From an uncultured Ligilactobacillus sp. (GTDB lineage Bacteria; Bacillota; Bacilli; Lactobacillales; Lactobacillaceae), in assembly GCA_934215475.1 (NCBI GenBank), contig CAKPZY010000001.1, positions 62,001 through 126,000 on the forward strand: a stretch of 64,000 nt of DNA. Direction: 5' to 3'. The notes under the pieces are model-generated. The model did no database searches, had not been told where the DNA came from, and saw only the letters and a program-made list of their open reading frames with translations. Positions 29,862 to 37,192 of this stretch are shown here, piece by piece. A program made the translations under genes and the position numbers. Within the stretch, counting starts at the first letter, position 1. Each line of letters begins with the position of its first letter.

Positions 29862-31145
29862 TTGAAACCATTAGCTTATCGAATGCGCCCTAAAAAAATT
29901 GGAGACATAGTCGGTCAACAACATTTGGTAGGTCCAGGTAAAATTATTGAACGCATGGTCAAGGCAAGACTCCTTTCTTCCATGATACTTTATGGACCTC
30001 CTGGTACTGGAAAAACGAGTATTGCCAGCGCCATTGCCGGCTCGACCAAATATGCTTTTAGGACATTAAATGCGGCGACCGATTCAAAAAAAGAGCTTGA
30101 AATTGTCGTACAGGAAGCAAAAATGAGCGGAACAGTAGTATTGCTGTTAGATGAGATCCATCGTTTAACCAAACCCAAACAAGATTTTCTTTTACCTCAC
30201 TTGGAAGACGGCAGTATCATTTTGATTGGGGCTACCACAGAGAACCCTTATATTTCTATCAGTCCTGCTATTCGCAGCCGTACCCAAATATTTGAAGTTA
30301 AACCTTTATCAAAAGACGATATCAAGGCGGCGATTAAGCGGGCGATCGAGGATACAGACAACGGTTTAGGAAAAATGAATATTAAGGTAAGCTCCCAAGC
30401 GATGCACCATTTAACGACAGCTACACACGGAGACCTGCGCAGCACACTAAATGCGCTTGAATTAGCAGTTAAATCCACCCAACCTGCAGCTAACGGGCAA
30501 ATTTTCATCACGCTGCCGATAACAGAGGAATGTCTCTCGCAAAAAGCCCTGGTGCAAGATAAAAACGGTGATGCACATTATGATGTAATCTCCGCTTTTC
30601 AAAAATCTATCCGCGGGTCCGATACCGACGCAGCCCTACATTATCTTGCGCGCTTATTGGAAGCTGGTGATCTTATCAGTGTTAACCGCAGACTTCTTAC
30701 GATCGCTTACGAAGATATTGGACTAGCTAATCCTGCAGCAGCAGCTAGAACGGTTAGTGCTGTGACTGCTGCCGAAAAACTAGGTTTGCCAGAGGCACGC
30801 ATTCCACTGGCCAATTCTGTGATCGAATTATGTCTTTCCCCTAAGTCAAATTCAGCAATTACAGCAATCGATGCCGCTTTAGCAGAGGTCAGGACTGGAG
30901 ATTATGGTCAAGTTCCGAATAGTTTAAAAGACACACACTATAAAGGGGCTGCAAAATTGCAGCATGGGACTGCATATAAATTTCCTCATGATTTTCAACA
31001 CGATTGGGTCCCACAACAATATTTACCGCAGAAAATTAAAAATGCGCATTATTATTATCCAAAGGAAAACGGTAAAATTGAACAAAAATTCAAGGAACAG
31101 TATGAAAGGCTTAAATTAGCCCAGTCACACAAATTGATGCATTGA
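29862..31145 (+). CDS. rarA: Replication-associated recombination protein RarA (MgsA), AAA+ ATPase
   Basis: Clamp-loader-like ATPase acting at stalled replication forks. Seen: Walker A GPPGTGKTS at residues 45-53, Walker B LLLDEIHR, sensor-1 GATTEN, and a C-terminal tetramerisation domain ending HDWVPQQYLP. I start at TTG 29862 (LKPLAYRMRPKKIGD), six bases after GGAGGG; the TTG at 29844 lies ahead of the ribosome site. Length 427 residues. Lies upstream of the 6S RNA, a frequent arrangement in lactobacilli. Confidence 0.95.
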   Translation: MKPLAYRMRPKKIGDIVGQQHLVGPGKIIERMVKARLLSSMILYGPPGTGKTSIASAIAGSTKYAFRTLNAATDSKKELEIVVQEAKMSGTVVLLLDEIHRLTKPKQDFLLPHLEDGSIILIGATTENPYISISPAIRSRTQIFEVKPLSKDDIKAAIKRAIEDTDNGLGKMNIKVSSQAMHHLTTATHGDLRSTLNALELAVKSTQPAANGQIFITLPITEECLSQKALVQDKNGDAHYDVISAFQKSIRGSDTDAALHYLARLLEAGDLISVNRRLLTIAYEDIGLANPAAAARTVSAVTAAEKLGLPEARIPLANSVIELCLSPKSNSAITAIDAALAEVRTGDYGQVPNSLKDTHYKGAAKLQHGTAYKFPHDFQHDWVPQQYLPQKIKNAHYYYPKENGKIEQKFKEQYERLKLAQSHKLMH

Positions 31146-31384
31146 CGATCTTTTGCGCTTTCCATTCATGAACTGCTGTGAATTTCATGCTAAATTACGA
31201 TGCGTTGTGAGGTCACTTTCTTGACAATAAATTTTGGCTCATTATTTAGAAAAGCACACAGCCAGATCTTCTAAGTGATCTTTTGCTCAAGCCTGCGTGA
31301 AACGTTGAGATAGCACAGCTTGCTTTTAGAGTTGGGAAGCCCTTTTCCTTTTGCAAGTTTGCGCATTCATACGGTATATGTTAC
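31146..31384. other. Non-coding stretch between rarA and 6S RNA
   Basis: About 240 bases with no supportable gene. A promoter-like TTGACA (31221-31226), 16 bases, TATTTA (31243-31248) on the plus strand may give a longer 6S precursor, a situation known for some 6S genes. No clear rarA terminator is visible. Confidence 0.4.
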
Positions 31385-31390
31385 TATAAT
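31385..31390 (+). promoter_or_regulatory. -10 element of the 6S RNA gene
   Basis: A perfect TATAAT at 31385-31390. No good -35 hexamer is visible at 16-18 bases upstream. Predicted start near 31396-31397 matches the 5' end of the closing stem described for the RNA. Confidence 0.6.
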
Positions 31391-31395
31391 CACGG

Positions 31396-31590
31396 GTTCT
31401 GTGGCATACGCGTTATCTCATAACGTAAGGTTGACCGAACAATTATCGATACACTTTCATTGTTCAATTGTTTGTAGTCTGGCATACTCATTTCACTTGA
31501 GTCCCACAACCAAGCATAGAACAATATCCCTGCTTTAGAGCGGGTTCAACTACCGAGATGATTAACGGTGTCAACGGAATTAGGCAAAGA
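31396..31590 (+). ncRNA. ssrS: 6S RNA (Lacto-usp type)
   Basis: Regulator that binds housekeeping RNA polymerase. Seen: a closing stem in which TTCTGTGGCAT (31397-31407) pairs with GTGTC-A-ACGGAA (31568-31579), then CGTTATCTC (31410-31418) pairs with GAGAT...TAACG (31555-31566). Between them lies TTGACCGAAC at 31431-31440, about 35-45 bases from the start, identical over ten bases to the part of Bacillus 6S-1 RNA used as product-RNA template as I recall it. Length near 190 bases, between rarA and the usp region, as known for this RNA in lactobacilli. Recognised by eye, not by a covariance search. Confidence 0.8.
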
Positions 31591-31599
31591 AATCTTTGC

Positions 31600-31627
31600 A
31601 ACGGTCTGGGTTACCAGACCGTTTTTT
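31600..31627 (+). terminator. Terminator after 6S RNA
   Basis: AACGGTCTGG (31600-31609) pairs with CCAGACCGTT (31614-31623) over GTTA, followed by a T run. Ten perfect base pairs, placed about 20 bases after the 6S closing stem. Confidence 0.92.
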
Positions 31628-31706
31628 ATGTCTGCAAAGCTAACTGTGTAACTGATCTAATTGAAATATGTTAATACCGTTTATTATTTTATTAAGGAGC
31701 TTTACT

Positions 31707-31994
31707 ATGGATTTGATACTTTCTTTCCTTCTGTGTATACTGGCTGCTTTAGTTTTATTCGTTGGCGGTTTTTTATTATTAAACCGTAACCGCCCATTTT
31801 TGATCTTTCACCCAGAGAATGAACGCGGTCTTCGCCTGTTTTGCGTAATTTTCGGAGGGTTTATGCTCTTTTGCGGTGGATTGACCATTGTGGCATTGTT
31901 TATTTCCCCAGTTTGGTTCACTTTGGTAATAGTAATAGCAGATGCCCTGTTCAGCATGATCGTACCCTTCGTTTTATGGAGCTACACTCTGTAA
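31707..31994 (+). CDS. Small integral membrane protein of unknown function
   Basis: A 95-residue protein with three hydrophobic segments (about residues 2-24, 43-65 and 68-92) separated by a polar loop NRNRPFLIFHPENERGLR. Topology and size resemble small DUF3784-like proteins, but I cannot assign a family firmly. I start at ATG 31707 (MDLILSF), seven bases from AAGGAG; the ATG at 31668 has no ribosome site. Lies between the 6S terminator and uspA, probably its own transcript. Confidence 0.65.
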   Translation: MDLILSFLLCILAALVLFVGGFLLLNRNRPFLIFHPENERGLRLFCVIFGGFMLFCGGLTIVALFISPVWFTLVIVIADALFSMIVPFVLWSYTL

Positions 31995-32078
31995 ATTTAC
32001 CATAATTAACCGATTTCACTTTCTTTTTGCTTATAAAATAGTTAGAATATAGGTGAAGATAAAGAAAGGGTGAGCATC

Positions 32079-32576
32079 ATGTTGCAGACGTATAAAAATA
32101 TCCTAGTTCCTGTGGATGGTTCATATGAAGCAGAGCTAGCTTTCAAAAAAGCTATTAACGTTGCTAAAAGAAACGGTGAAGACAGTTCGATCCACTTGAT
32201 CCATGTTGTAGATACCCGGGCATTTCAGAATATCTCCAGTTTTGATACAGCTATGGTTGAGGAAGTAACGGATACCGCCAAAGAAACTATCAAAGGTTAT
32301 ATCAAAGATGCCAAAGAACAAGGAATCAAAAACATAGATTATTCCATAGAATATGGTGCTCCTAAAGTAGTGATAGCAAAAGACTTGCCGGCAGAAAAAA
32401 AGATCGATCTCATTATGATCGGTGCAACTGGTTTAAATGCAGTCGAACGTATTTTAGTAGGTTCTGTGACAGAATATGTTACCAGAAATGCCAAATGTGA
32501 TGTATTAGTAGTTCGGACTGACCTAAACAACAAACCCGCACTGGGAAAAGAACAGCATAAAGAACAGGAACAATAA
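32079..32576 (+). CDS. Universal stress protein (UspA family)
   Basis: Cytoplasmic nucleotide-binding stress protein of unknown precise role. Seen: N-terminal NILVPVDGSYEAE, and the ATP-binding pattern GATGLNAVERILVGSVTEYV (G-2x-G-9x-GS). Length 165 residues with a charged, glutamine-rich C-terminal tail (GKEQHKEQEQ) slightly longer than usual. Start at ATG 32079, eight bases from AAAGGG, rather than GTG 32070. A long hairpin downstream ends it. Confidence 0.92.
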   Translation: MLQTYKNILVPVDGSYEAELAFKKAINVAKRNGEDSSIHLIHVVDTRAFQNISSFDTAMVEEVTDTAKETIKGYIKDAKEQGIKNIDYSIEYGAPKVVIAKDLPAEKKIDLIMIGATGLNAVERILVGSVTEYVTRNAKCDVLVVRTDLNNKPALGKEQHKEQEQ

Positions 32577-32597
32577 GTAACATTCTTGCAAACCCAC

Positions 32598-32670
32598 AAA
32601 AATCAGCCGTGCCAACTGACTCACTCAAGTTCCGTTGTTTGAGGAAATAAGTTGGTTCGACTGATTTTTA
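32598..32670. terminator. Long bidirectional hairpin between uspA and tag
   Basis: AAAAATCAG (32598-32606) pairs with CTGATTTTT near 32662-32670, and CCAACT pairs with AGTTGG further in, with an inner CTCAA/TTTGAG stem. The T-rich arms serve both strands, fitting two convergent genes (uspA and tag). Confidence 0.7.
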
Positions 32671-32683
32671 ATTAAATAATAAT

Positions 32684-33241
32684 TCAAACATATTTATTTT
32701 CACAGCATTCCAGATGATCGTTGACTACCCCAATTGCTTGCATATATGAATAAATAATAGTTGGACCAACGAACTTAAAATTCATCTGCTTAAGATCATG
32801 TGAAATTTCTCGTGAGAGAGCAGTCTGAGCAGGAACTTCTTCTTCATGGTGCCAATGATTAATAATTGGTTGCCAGCTAACATATCCCCACATAAAAGCA
32901 TTTAAACTTTGACCGGTTTTTTCCAGCTGTTTTACTAGACGAGCGTTGTGAATAACCGCCCCGATCTTTCTTTTGTTTCGAATGATATGAGGGTCTTGAA
33001 TGAGTCCATCAATGTCACTCCTACTAAAATCAGCTATTTTTGCTACTTCAAAGTTACAAAAGTCTCGTTTAAACGCGGATCTTTTATTGATAACAGTTCG
33101 CCAACTTAAGCCCGCTTGCATGATCTCCAAGCTTAACATTTCAAACAAAAAACGTTCGTCGTGTGCTTCTTTTCCCCACTCGTTGTCATGATATGCCAGC
33201 ATATTGCCGTCTGCTCTAAAAACCCAACCACATTTTGCCAT
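32684..33241 (-). CDS. tag: DNA-3-methyladenine glycosylase I
   Basis: Removes 3-methyladenine from alkylated DNA. Seen: N-terminal C4-G-W-V, H18 in LAYHDNEWG, a helix-hairpin-helix core with QAGLSWRTVINKR, and C-terminal H176 and C180 in NDHLECC. These four residues correspond to the zinc ligands known in E. coli Tag (C4, H17, H175, C179). I start at ATG 33241 (MAKCGWVF) after GGAGGAAGCTTA; length 185 residues. Faces uspA. Confidence 0.95.
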   Translation of the reverse strand: MAKCGWVFRADGNMLAYHDNEWGKEAHDERFLFEMLSLEIMQAGLSWRTVINKRSAFKRDFCNFEVAKIADFSRSDIDGLIQDPHIIRNKRKIGAVIHNARLVKQLEKTGQSLNAFMWGYVSWQPIINHWHHEEEVPAQTALSREISHDLKQMNFKFVGPTIIYSYMQAIGVVNDHLECCENKYV

Positions 33242-33326
33242 TAAGCTTCCTCCAATTTTCTTCTTCACTGATTAATTACGAAAAAAATCGTTTTTCATGC
33301 TAAAAGTAGCGCAATGTTTTTTCTAA

Positions 33327-34175
33327 TTAAATCTCCAAAACAGGAATGCCTCCGATGACAGTATCCAGCATGTCATCAGCCATAGCGCCAAATTTTTCTT
33401 CTTCGTGGGTTTCATGAAAAGTATAAATATCCAAAGCATTCATGTACAATAATACCTGTTGGCACGCAGATTGGGGGATTTCAAATTCCAATAAAGACTG
33501 GTACCCTGCGATAAAACTGTGCCTCAATTTTTTATCTTTAACTTCTGAAAAAAAGAACTTAATAAAATCCTCGTATTGGCATCCGATGTGGGCTCGCTCA
33601 AAGTCGATCAAAACGTATTTTCCCTTGTATCTCATAATGTTACGAATGCTAAAATCACCATGCAAAACGACCTTTTTAAGCTTTACATAATCTTGTTGCG
33701 CTTGCGATAGGGATTTTTCGATAAATCCATAGGCTTTTTCAGCCTTTTTTTTATGTTTTTTGTCAGTAAGCTTGGCCAACTTTTCCTGGATCCTGTCTGG
33801 TAACGGCTTTTTATCATCAGGAACAGCAACATATCCCGTTAATTTTTGGTGAAACTCTGCTAACAGCCTTCCATAAATATATGCTTGTTGTTCATCCAAC
33901 TTTTCGTGATCCAAATCGATCAGTTTTCTATCCCTTAAAACTACTACATTATTATCACCAAAAATGACAGTACCTAGGAAAATATCGGGACAATATCTTT
34001 GATCTACATGCTGTTCCGCATAAAATTTTTCTTCGTTGTCGAAAATTTTTACAAAAAGATCAGCATGGTAATAATGACTATACCCTGTAAGGTGCTTGTT
34101 TCCAGCTTCGTCATGAATTTTGTTTAAGTCTGCCTGGTAATAATCATTTAAAAAATCAATTAATACACTGTCCAT
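33327..34175 (-). CDS. Aminoglycoside phosphotransferase (APH)-family kinase
   Basis: Small-molecule kinase fold, substrate unknown. Seen: catalytic loop VVLHGDFSIRNIM (HGDxxxxN), metal-binding segment VLIDFERAH (IDxE rather than IDWE), and a C-terminal helical part. Length 282 residues. The N-terminal nucleotide loop is weak. Charged linker KLTDKKHKKKAEKAY is unusual. AGGGGGCTGTATA precedes the ATG. Such proteins in lactobacilli are seldom antibiotic resistance determinants; a choline- or sugar-kinase-like role is equally possible. Lies alone between tag and a gene-poor region. Confidence 0.75.
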   Translation of the reverse strand: MDSVLIDFLNDYYQADLNKIHDEAGNKHLTGYSHYYHADLFVKIFDNEEKFYAEQHVDQRYCPDIFLGTVIFGDNNVVVLRDRKLIDLDHEKLDEQQAYIYGRLLAEFHQKLTGYVAVPDDKKPLPDRIQEKLAKLTDKKHKKKAEKAYGFIEKSLSQAQQDYVKLKKVVLHGDFSIRNIMRYKGKYVLIDFERAHIGCQYEDFIKFFFSEVKDKKLRHSFIAGYQSLLEFEIPQSACQQVLLYMNALDIYTFHETHEEEKFGAMADDMLDTVIGGIPVLEI

Positions 34176-34628
34176 TATACAGCCCCCTATTAGACTATTA
34201 ATATAATATTACGTTAATTCAAAACCAGCTGCAAGAATTCTCTATTTTTTTACAAATAATTTTCACGCAGCGTACAAAACGCACTTAAAGCTGTGTCAAC
34301 TTAGCAACTCGTTTTCACCTTTTTTCATTAATGAAAATGGCAGACGTACAAGTGTATCTTCATACGTTAGATCGATTTTGAAAATTTTTAGCAGACCAAT
34401 GACTTCAGCTTAGCCCTCACAGCAAATCTATCATTTGTTCTTGTGCTTGCGAAGGTTATTTTCACTGCTTATTTACTTAGTTGTGTTTGTGTGACTTATA
34501 TTTAAGAGTACTATATCCTCGCTAAAAAGTTTCCTAACATTCCGGCGGCACCATTACTACTACTTCTTCTATCGGTAGACCGTATAAAAAATCAACTACT
34601 AGAAGATCTAGCTTAAAAAGGATTTAAA
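34176..34628. other. Gene-poor stretch between the APH-family gene and the GNAT gene
   Basis: About 450 bases in which I see no supportable gene or RNA. AT-rich, with short inverted repeats such as TTTTCATTAATGAAAA (34321-34337). A minus-strand frame of about 29 codons (34623-34534) without a normal start looks protein-like but cannot be defended. Confidence 0.4.
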
Positions 34629-34682
34629 AAAAATACTTTGTAGTAGCTTTGCTAAGCAAACCCAACTGCAAAGTATTTTTAA
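34629..34682 (-). terminator. Terminator after the GNAT gene
   Basis: On the minus strand AAAATACTTTGCAGTT... pairs with ...CAAAGTATTTTTTTT (outer arms AATACTTTG/CAAAGTATT), enclosing a second stem GGTTTGCTTAGCAAAGC. The hairpin includes the gene's stop codon region at its 5' arm and ends in eight T residues. Confidence 0.8.
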
Positions 34683-35170
34683 ATAATTCTCGGATCTATC
34701 TTCCCGTGCACACCGCGTAATCCATTCTTAACCAATGAATACACATATAAATGCATCGTATTATGCGTGCCAGGTAAAAATATCTCATAATCATCTGCAT
34801 TTTCAAATCCAAAAGATCTTGGATCTATTTTAGATAAAGGATGCCAAACGATAAAACGAAAACCTGCTTGGCGAGCCCGTGCTTCAAGTTCGCTGATCAA
34901 TGAAATCAGCCGGCTTTTTGTTTCAAAAATGGGACCCATCGCCAATCCAACTGTCCCAGACACGGTTATCTCATGGAGACTAGCGGTTCCGGAGATCTGC
35001 CCGTCCTCTTCTGAAACTATCTCTAATATTGGTTCGTAATTACTGCTTCTTCTTAGTCTGGCCATGTGCTGTCCAATACGTTTCTTTGCCCCAGCGTTAT
35101 CTTTCGCTAATTCATCTGTTGCCGCATAGTCTGCAGGTTGGATACCTCTTATTTGCAACTTAACGACCAA
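34679..35170 (-). CDS. GNAT-like acetyltransferase
   Basis: Predicted N-acetyltransferase of unknown acceptor, 163 residues. Seen: N-terminal beta strand IRGIQPADYAATDELAKDN, a central EISGTASLHEITVSGTVGLAMGPI segment whose VGLAMGPI fits the strand-4 region, and a second half ending FGFENADDYEIFLPGTHN. This order resembles YhbS-type GNAT proteins. A clear Q/RxxGxG/A loop is not obvious. The start is a TTG at 35170 with only a weak AGTGAAAG site, so the N-terminus is uncertain. Lies between two non-coding stretches. Confidence 0.65.
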   Translation of the reverse strand: MVVKLQIRGIQPADYAATDELAKDNAGAKKRIGQHMARLRRSSNYEPILEIVSEEDGQISGTASLHEITVSGTVGLAMGPIFETKSRLISLISELEARARQAGFRFIVWHPLSKIDPRSFGFENADDYEIFLPGTHNTMHLYVYSLVKNGLRGVHGKIDPRII

Positions 35171-35232
35171 CTTTCACTAATTATTTTTTTATTTTAACAT
35201 GCAACCCTAGAATCAAACTAAGGTCTTTGGCC

Positions 35233-35263
35233 AAAAAACAAGAGCACATGAAACGCTGTGCCC
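35233..35263 (-). terminator. Terminator of the structured RNA locus
   Basis: Minus strand GGGCACA (35263-35257) pairs with TGTGCTC (35248-35242) around an eight-base loop, followed by TTGTTTTTT. Confidence 0.75.
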
Positions 35264-35443
35264 TTGATCATTTTCTTATTGGTTAAAATCACGCGAATAC
35301 CTCACTGTGCCTCCCTATTCGGTTACCATGGCTATCACACCCGATAGCTGGGAGATAGAAGGATCACCTCCGTTCAAGCAAGTTTGCAACACTCTATGAC
35401 CTGTAACAAAATTGCTCACCTCCTTAAATGGCACTTAGTATTC
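35233..35443 (-). ncRNA. Candidate structured RNA with three internal Shine-Dalgarno sequences
   Basis: A self-contained minus-strand unit of about 210 bases: promoter upstream, terminator at the end, no normal gene. Strong ribosome sites occur at plus positions 35417-35425 (AAGGAGGTG), 35361-35371 (GGAGGTGATCC) and 35307-35315 (GGGAGGCAC), each near a micro-frame: an 11-codon TTG frame after the first, ATG-GTA-ACC-GAA-stop at 35329-35315, and a 9-codon GTG frame from 35305. A nested hairpin (GCTATC/GATAGC inside CTCCC/GGGAG) would hide the third site. It resembles leaders of holin-like or type I toxin loci of lactobacilli, but no toxin frame of normal length is present. Function unknown. Confidence 0.4.
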
Positions 35444-35449
35444 ACTTAC

Positions 35450-35478
35450 ATATTGTCATATCTGAACTTATTTGTCAC
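35450..35478 (-). promoter_or_regulatory. Possible promoter of the structured RNA locus
   Basis: Minus strand GTGACA (35478-35473), 17 bases, CAATAT (35455-35450). Match to consensus is moderate; the position, just ahead of the first ribosome site, is the main support. Confidence 0.4.
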
Positions 35479-35645
35479 CTTTTTTTACTCATAGCAATGT
35501 AATAGCCTACTATTGTTACAATATCAACGTCCAACGTTTACTTGTTCTTTACGTCAGTAACGACGAAAGAGGGTTATTATTAAATTGAAAACAAGGTTTT
35601 AAAAGACATCTCTTCCATTTTTATTAGAGTTTGGAGGAAACCAAT

Positions 35646-35750
35646 ATGTTTAACAAATTAAATCCAAGCTTTTTTACCCGGCCTGTTTTGGGTGCCATCG
35701 TCACATTGATAATTTTGCTATTAACCGGTGCAATCAAATTCAATTTCTAA
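35646..35750 (+). CDS. 34-residue membrane peptide
   Basis: A short gene with a clear ribosome site: GGAGG at 35633-35637, eight bases before ATG 35646. The product starts MFNKLNPSFFTRPVLG, then has one membrane span (about residues 14-30, LGAIVTLIILLLTGAI) and ends KFNF. A single span with a short charged head fits type I toxins, small membrane regulators or leaderless peptides alike; I do not recognise a family. It faces the nuclease gene and lies 200 bases from the structured RNA transcribed the other way. No clear promoter or terminator seen. Confidence 0.6.
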   Translation: MFNKLNPSFFTRPVLGAIVTLIILLLTGAIKFNF

Positions 35751-35774
35751 AAGCACATCTCGCACCACTATGTA

Positions 35775-36959
35775 TCAATTAGGCGGCTGACAGATCTTGC
35801 ACGGCTGCAATCCTCTAGCTTTGGCGTCTCTTAACGTGATTTTGGTGAAATTTCCGCGCCCATGAGGATACCGATGATATTTCGAACCGGTAGGTGTCAC
35901 GAAGACCATCGTACTTTGGTCATCATCTTTGTTAATTTCTTTTGTTTGCTCAGAATTGGGTGAACTCGCTTGTTTCCCGTTATTGTTTGCCACGTAACTA
36001 GACCCATCCGCATAGTTGAGCTTAACACCATCCTGGACGTTAAAAATGTACACATTAAAAGAAATTGTACTGTCTTTGACCGACCTAGCCATCATATGTA
36101 CTCCCCGTGCCAAAAGTTCGTTGCCGCGAAAGACTGGCGTAACAGTGTATCTTACATAATTATCTTTATTTTGCTCTAGGTAAGTTTTAACATCCATTTC
36201 AAAGCGCAGCATTTCAGGACTATTTAGCTGCCTTGTCCCAGTGATCAGATTTTTCCAGTTATCATTTTCCGCAGATAATGCCCAACCTATTAAATGGGAA
36301 CGGTTGAAAAGATAACCGCTCGTTATTTTCTTGTTTTTCCATCCTGTAGGAGTGACGTCAGCAATACTTCCGCGTTTTTCACCATTTTTTGGCATAGTTG
36401 TCTGGTTTAACATTGCTTCGGCAGATGTCGCTCGGTTTAAATGATCCAAATCACCGTAACGCTCCCAGGCACCATTTTTCAGTGACATATCTGTTTCAGT
36501 AAATGTCGGTACACCACTGTTAACGTTAATAGTTTGTGTCCCTTGATATTGAGCATCAGCTAATTGACTATCTGACTTATCAACGGGAGCTAAATGATGG
36601 GTTTCTGGTTCTTGCTTAGCTGTTTTTCCTGTTTTTCTGCTTTCTTCAGTTTTTTGTATACTCTGCTTATTCTCTCCATCTTTTTTCTTTGATTCCTGAG
36701 CAGCAGCTAATTTAGAAGCCTTGGCACGTTTAGTCTCAGAACTGATCTGTTTGTTTTTGCGAGCATCTTGCTGTGTCTGATCTACTGTACTGTTTTTGCC
36801 AGGATCGTCTGCAGCAAATGCTCCTATAGCAAAAAAGGCGATAATAGAAACGATCAGGGCAACCCACTGACTTTTTTTGTTTCTTCTTTTCCAGTTAAAA
36901 AAACAGAAAAAGAAATAAAGCATAGAAAAAATCCAAATGAACATAAAAATACTTTCCAT
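35775..36959 (-). CDS. Membrane-anchored DNA/RNA non-specific endonuclease (EndA/NucA-like)
   Basis: Probable surface or DNA-uptake nuclease. Seen: two N-terminal membrane segments (about residues 3-19 and 31-50), a long lysine-, glutamate- and glutamine-rich linker (about 55-130), the nuclease domain with GYLFNRSHLIGWAL (RSHL in place of the DRGH core) and NLITGTRQLN, and a 45-residue C-terminal module ending LRDAKARGLQPCKICQPPN. That module resembles the Cys-rich Ada-like tail of some secreted nucleases, but its usual first cysteine appears as histidine (YPHGRGN). AAGGAAAGAAATA precedes the ATG. Length 394 residues. Confidence 0.85.
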   Translation of the reverse strand: MESIFMFIWIFSMLYFFFCFFNWKRRNKKSQWVALIVSIIAFFAIGAFAADDPGKNSTVDQTQQDARKNKQISSETKRAKASKLAAAQESKKKDGENKQSIQKTEESRKTGKTAKQEPETHHLAPVDKSDSQLADAQYQGTQTINVNSGVPTFTETDMSLKNGAWERYGDLDHLNRATSAEAMLNQTTMPKNGEKRGSIADVTPTGWKNKKITSGYLFNRSHLIGWALSAENDNWKNLITGTRQLNSPEMLRFEMDVKTYLEQNKDNYVRYTVTPVFRGNELLARGVHMMARSVKDSTISFNVYIFNVQDGVKLNYADGSSYVANNNGKQASSPNSEQTKEINKDDDQSTMVFVTPTGSKYHRYPHGRGNFTKITLRDAKARGLQPCKICQPPN

Positions 36960-37143
36960 TATTTCTTTCCTTCTTTAATGTGATATGCTTGCAGCTATAA
37001 TAACATAAATATCCAGCTAATTTATAAACTGTATACAAAAGAAGTTATAAAATAATGATCACTGAAACCATTAATTCCTACAGTATATTAAGTATTCTAA
37101 TAAAAAACCGTTAATTTATAAATAAAAATCAATTTTTTCAAAA

Positions 37144-37183
37144 TAAAAAGCTCTACTCGTTGATGTTTCAGCGTTTAGAGCTT
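37144..37183 (-). terminator. Terminator of the suf operon
   Basis: Minus strand AAGCTCTA (37183-37176) pairs with TAGAGCTT (37155-37148) over a 20-base loop, followed by TTTATTTT. Lies 10 bases after the sufB stop. Confidence 0.8.
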
Positions 37184-37192
37184 ACAAGCGAT

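Noticed and set aside
34534..34623. Minus-strand frame KLDLLVVDFLYGLPIEE... of 29 codons
   Set aside because: Protein-like composition but no ATG, GTG or TTG start with a ribosome site, and it begins just after a terminator.
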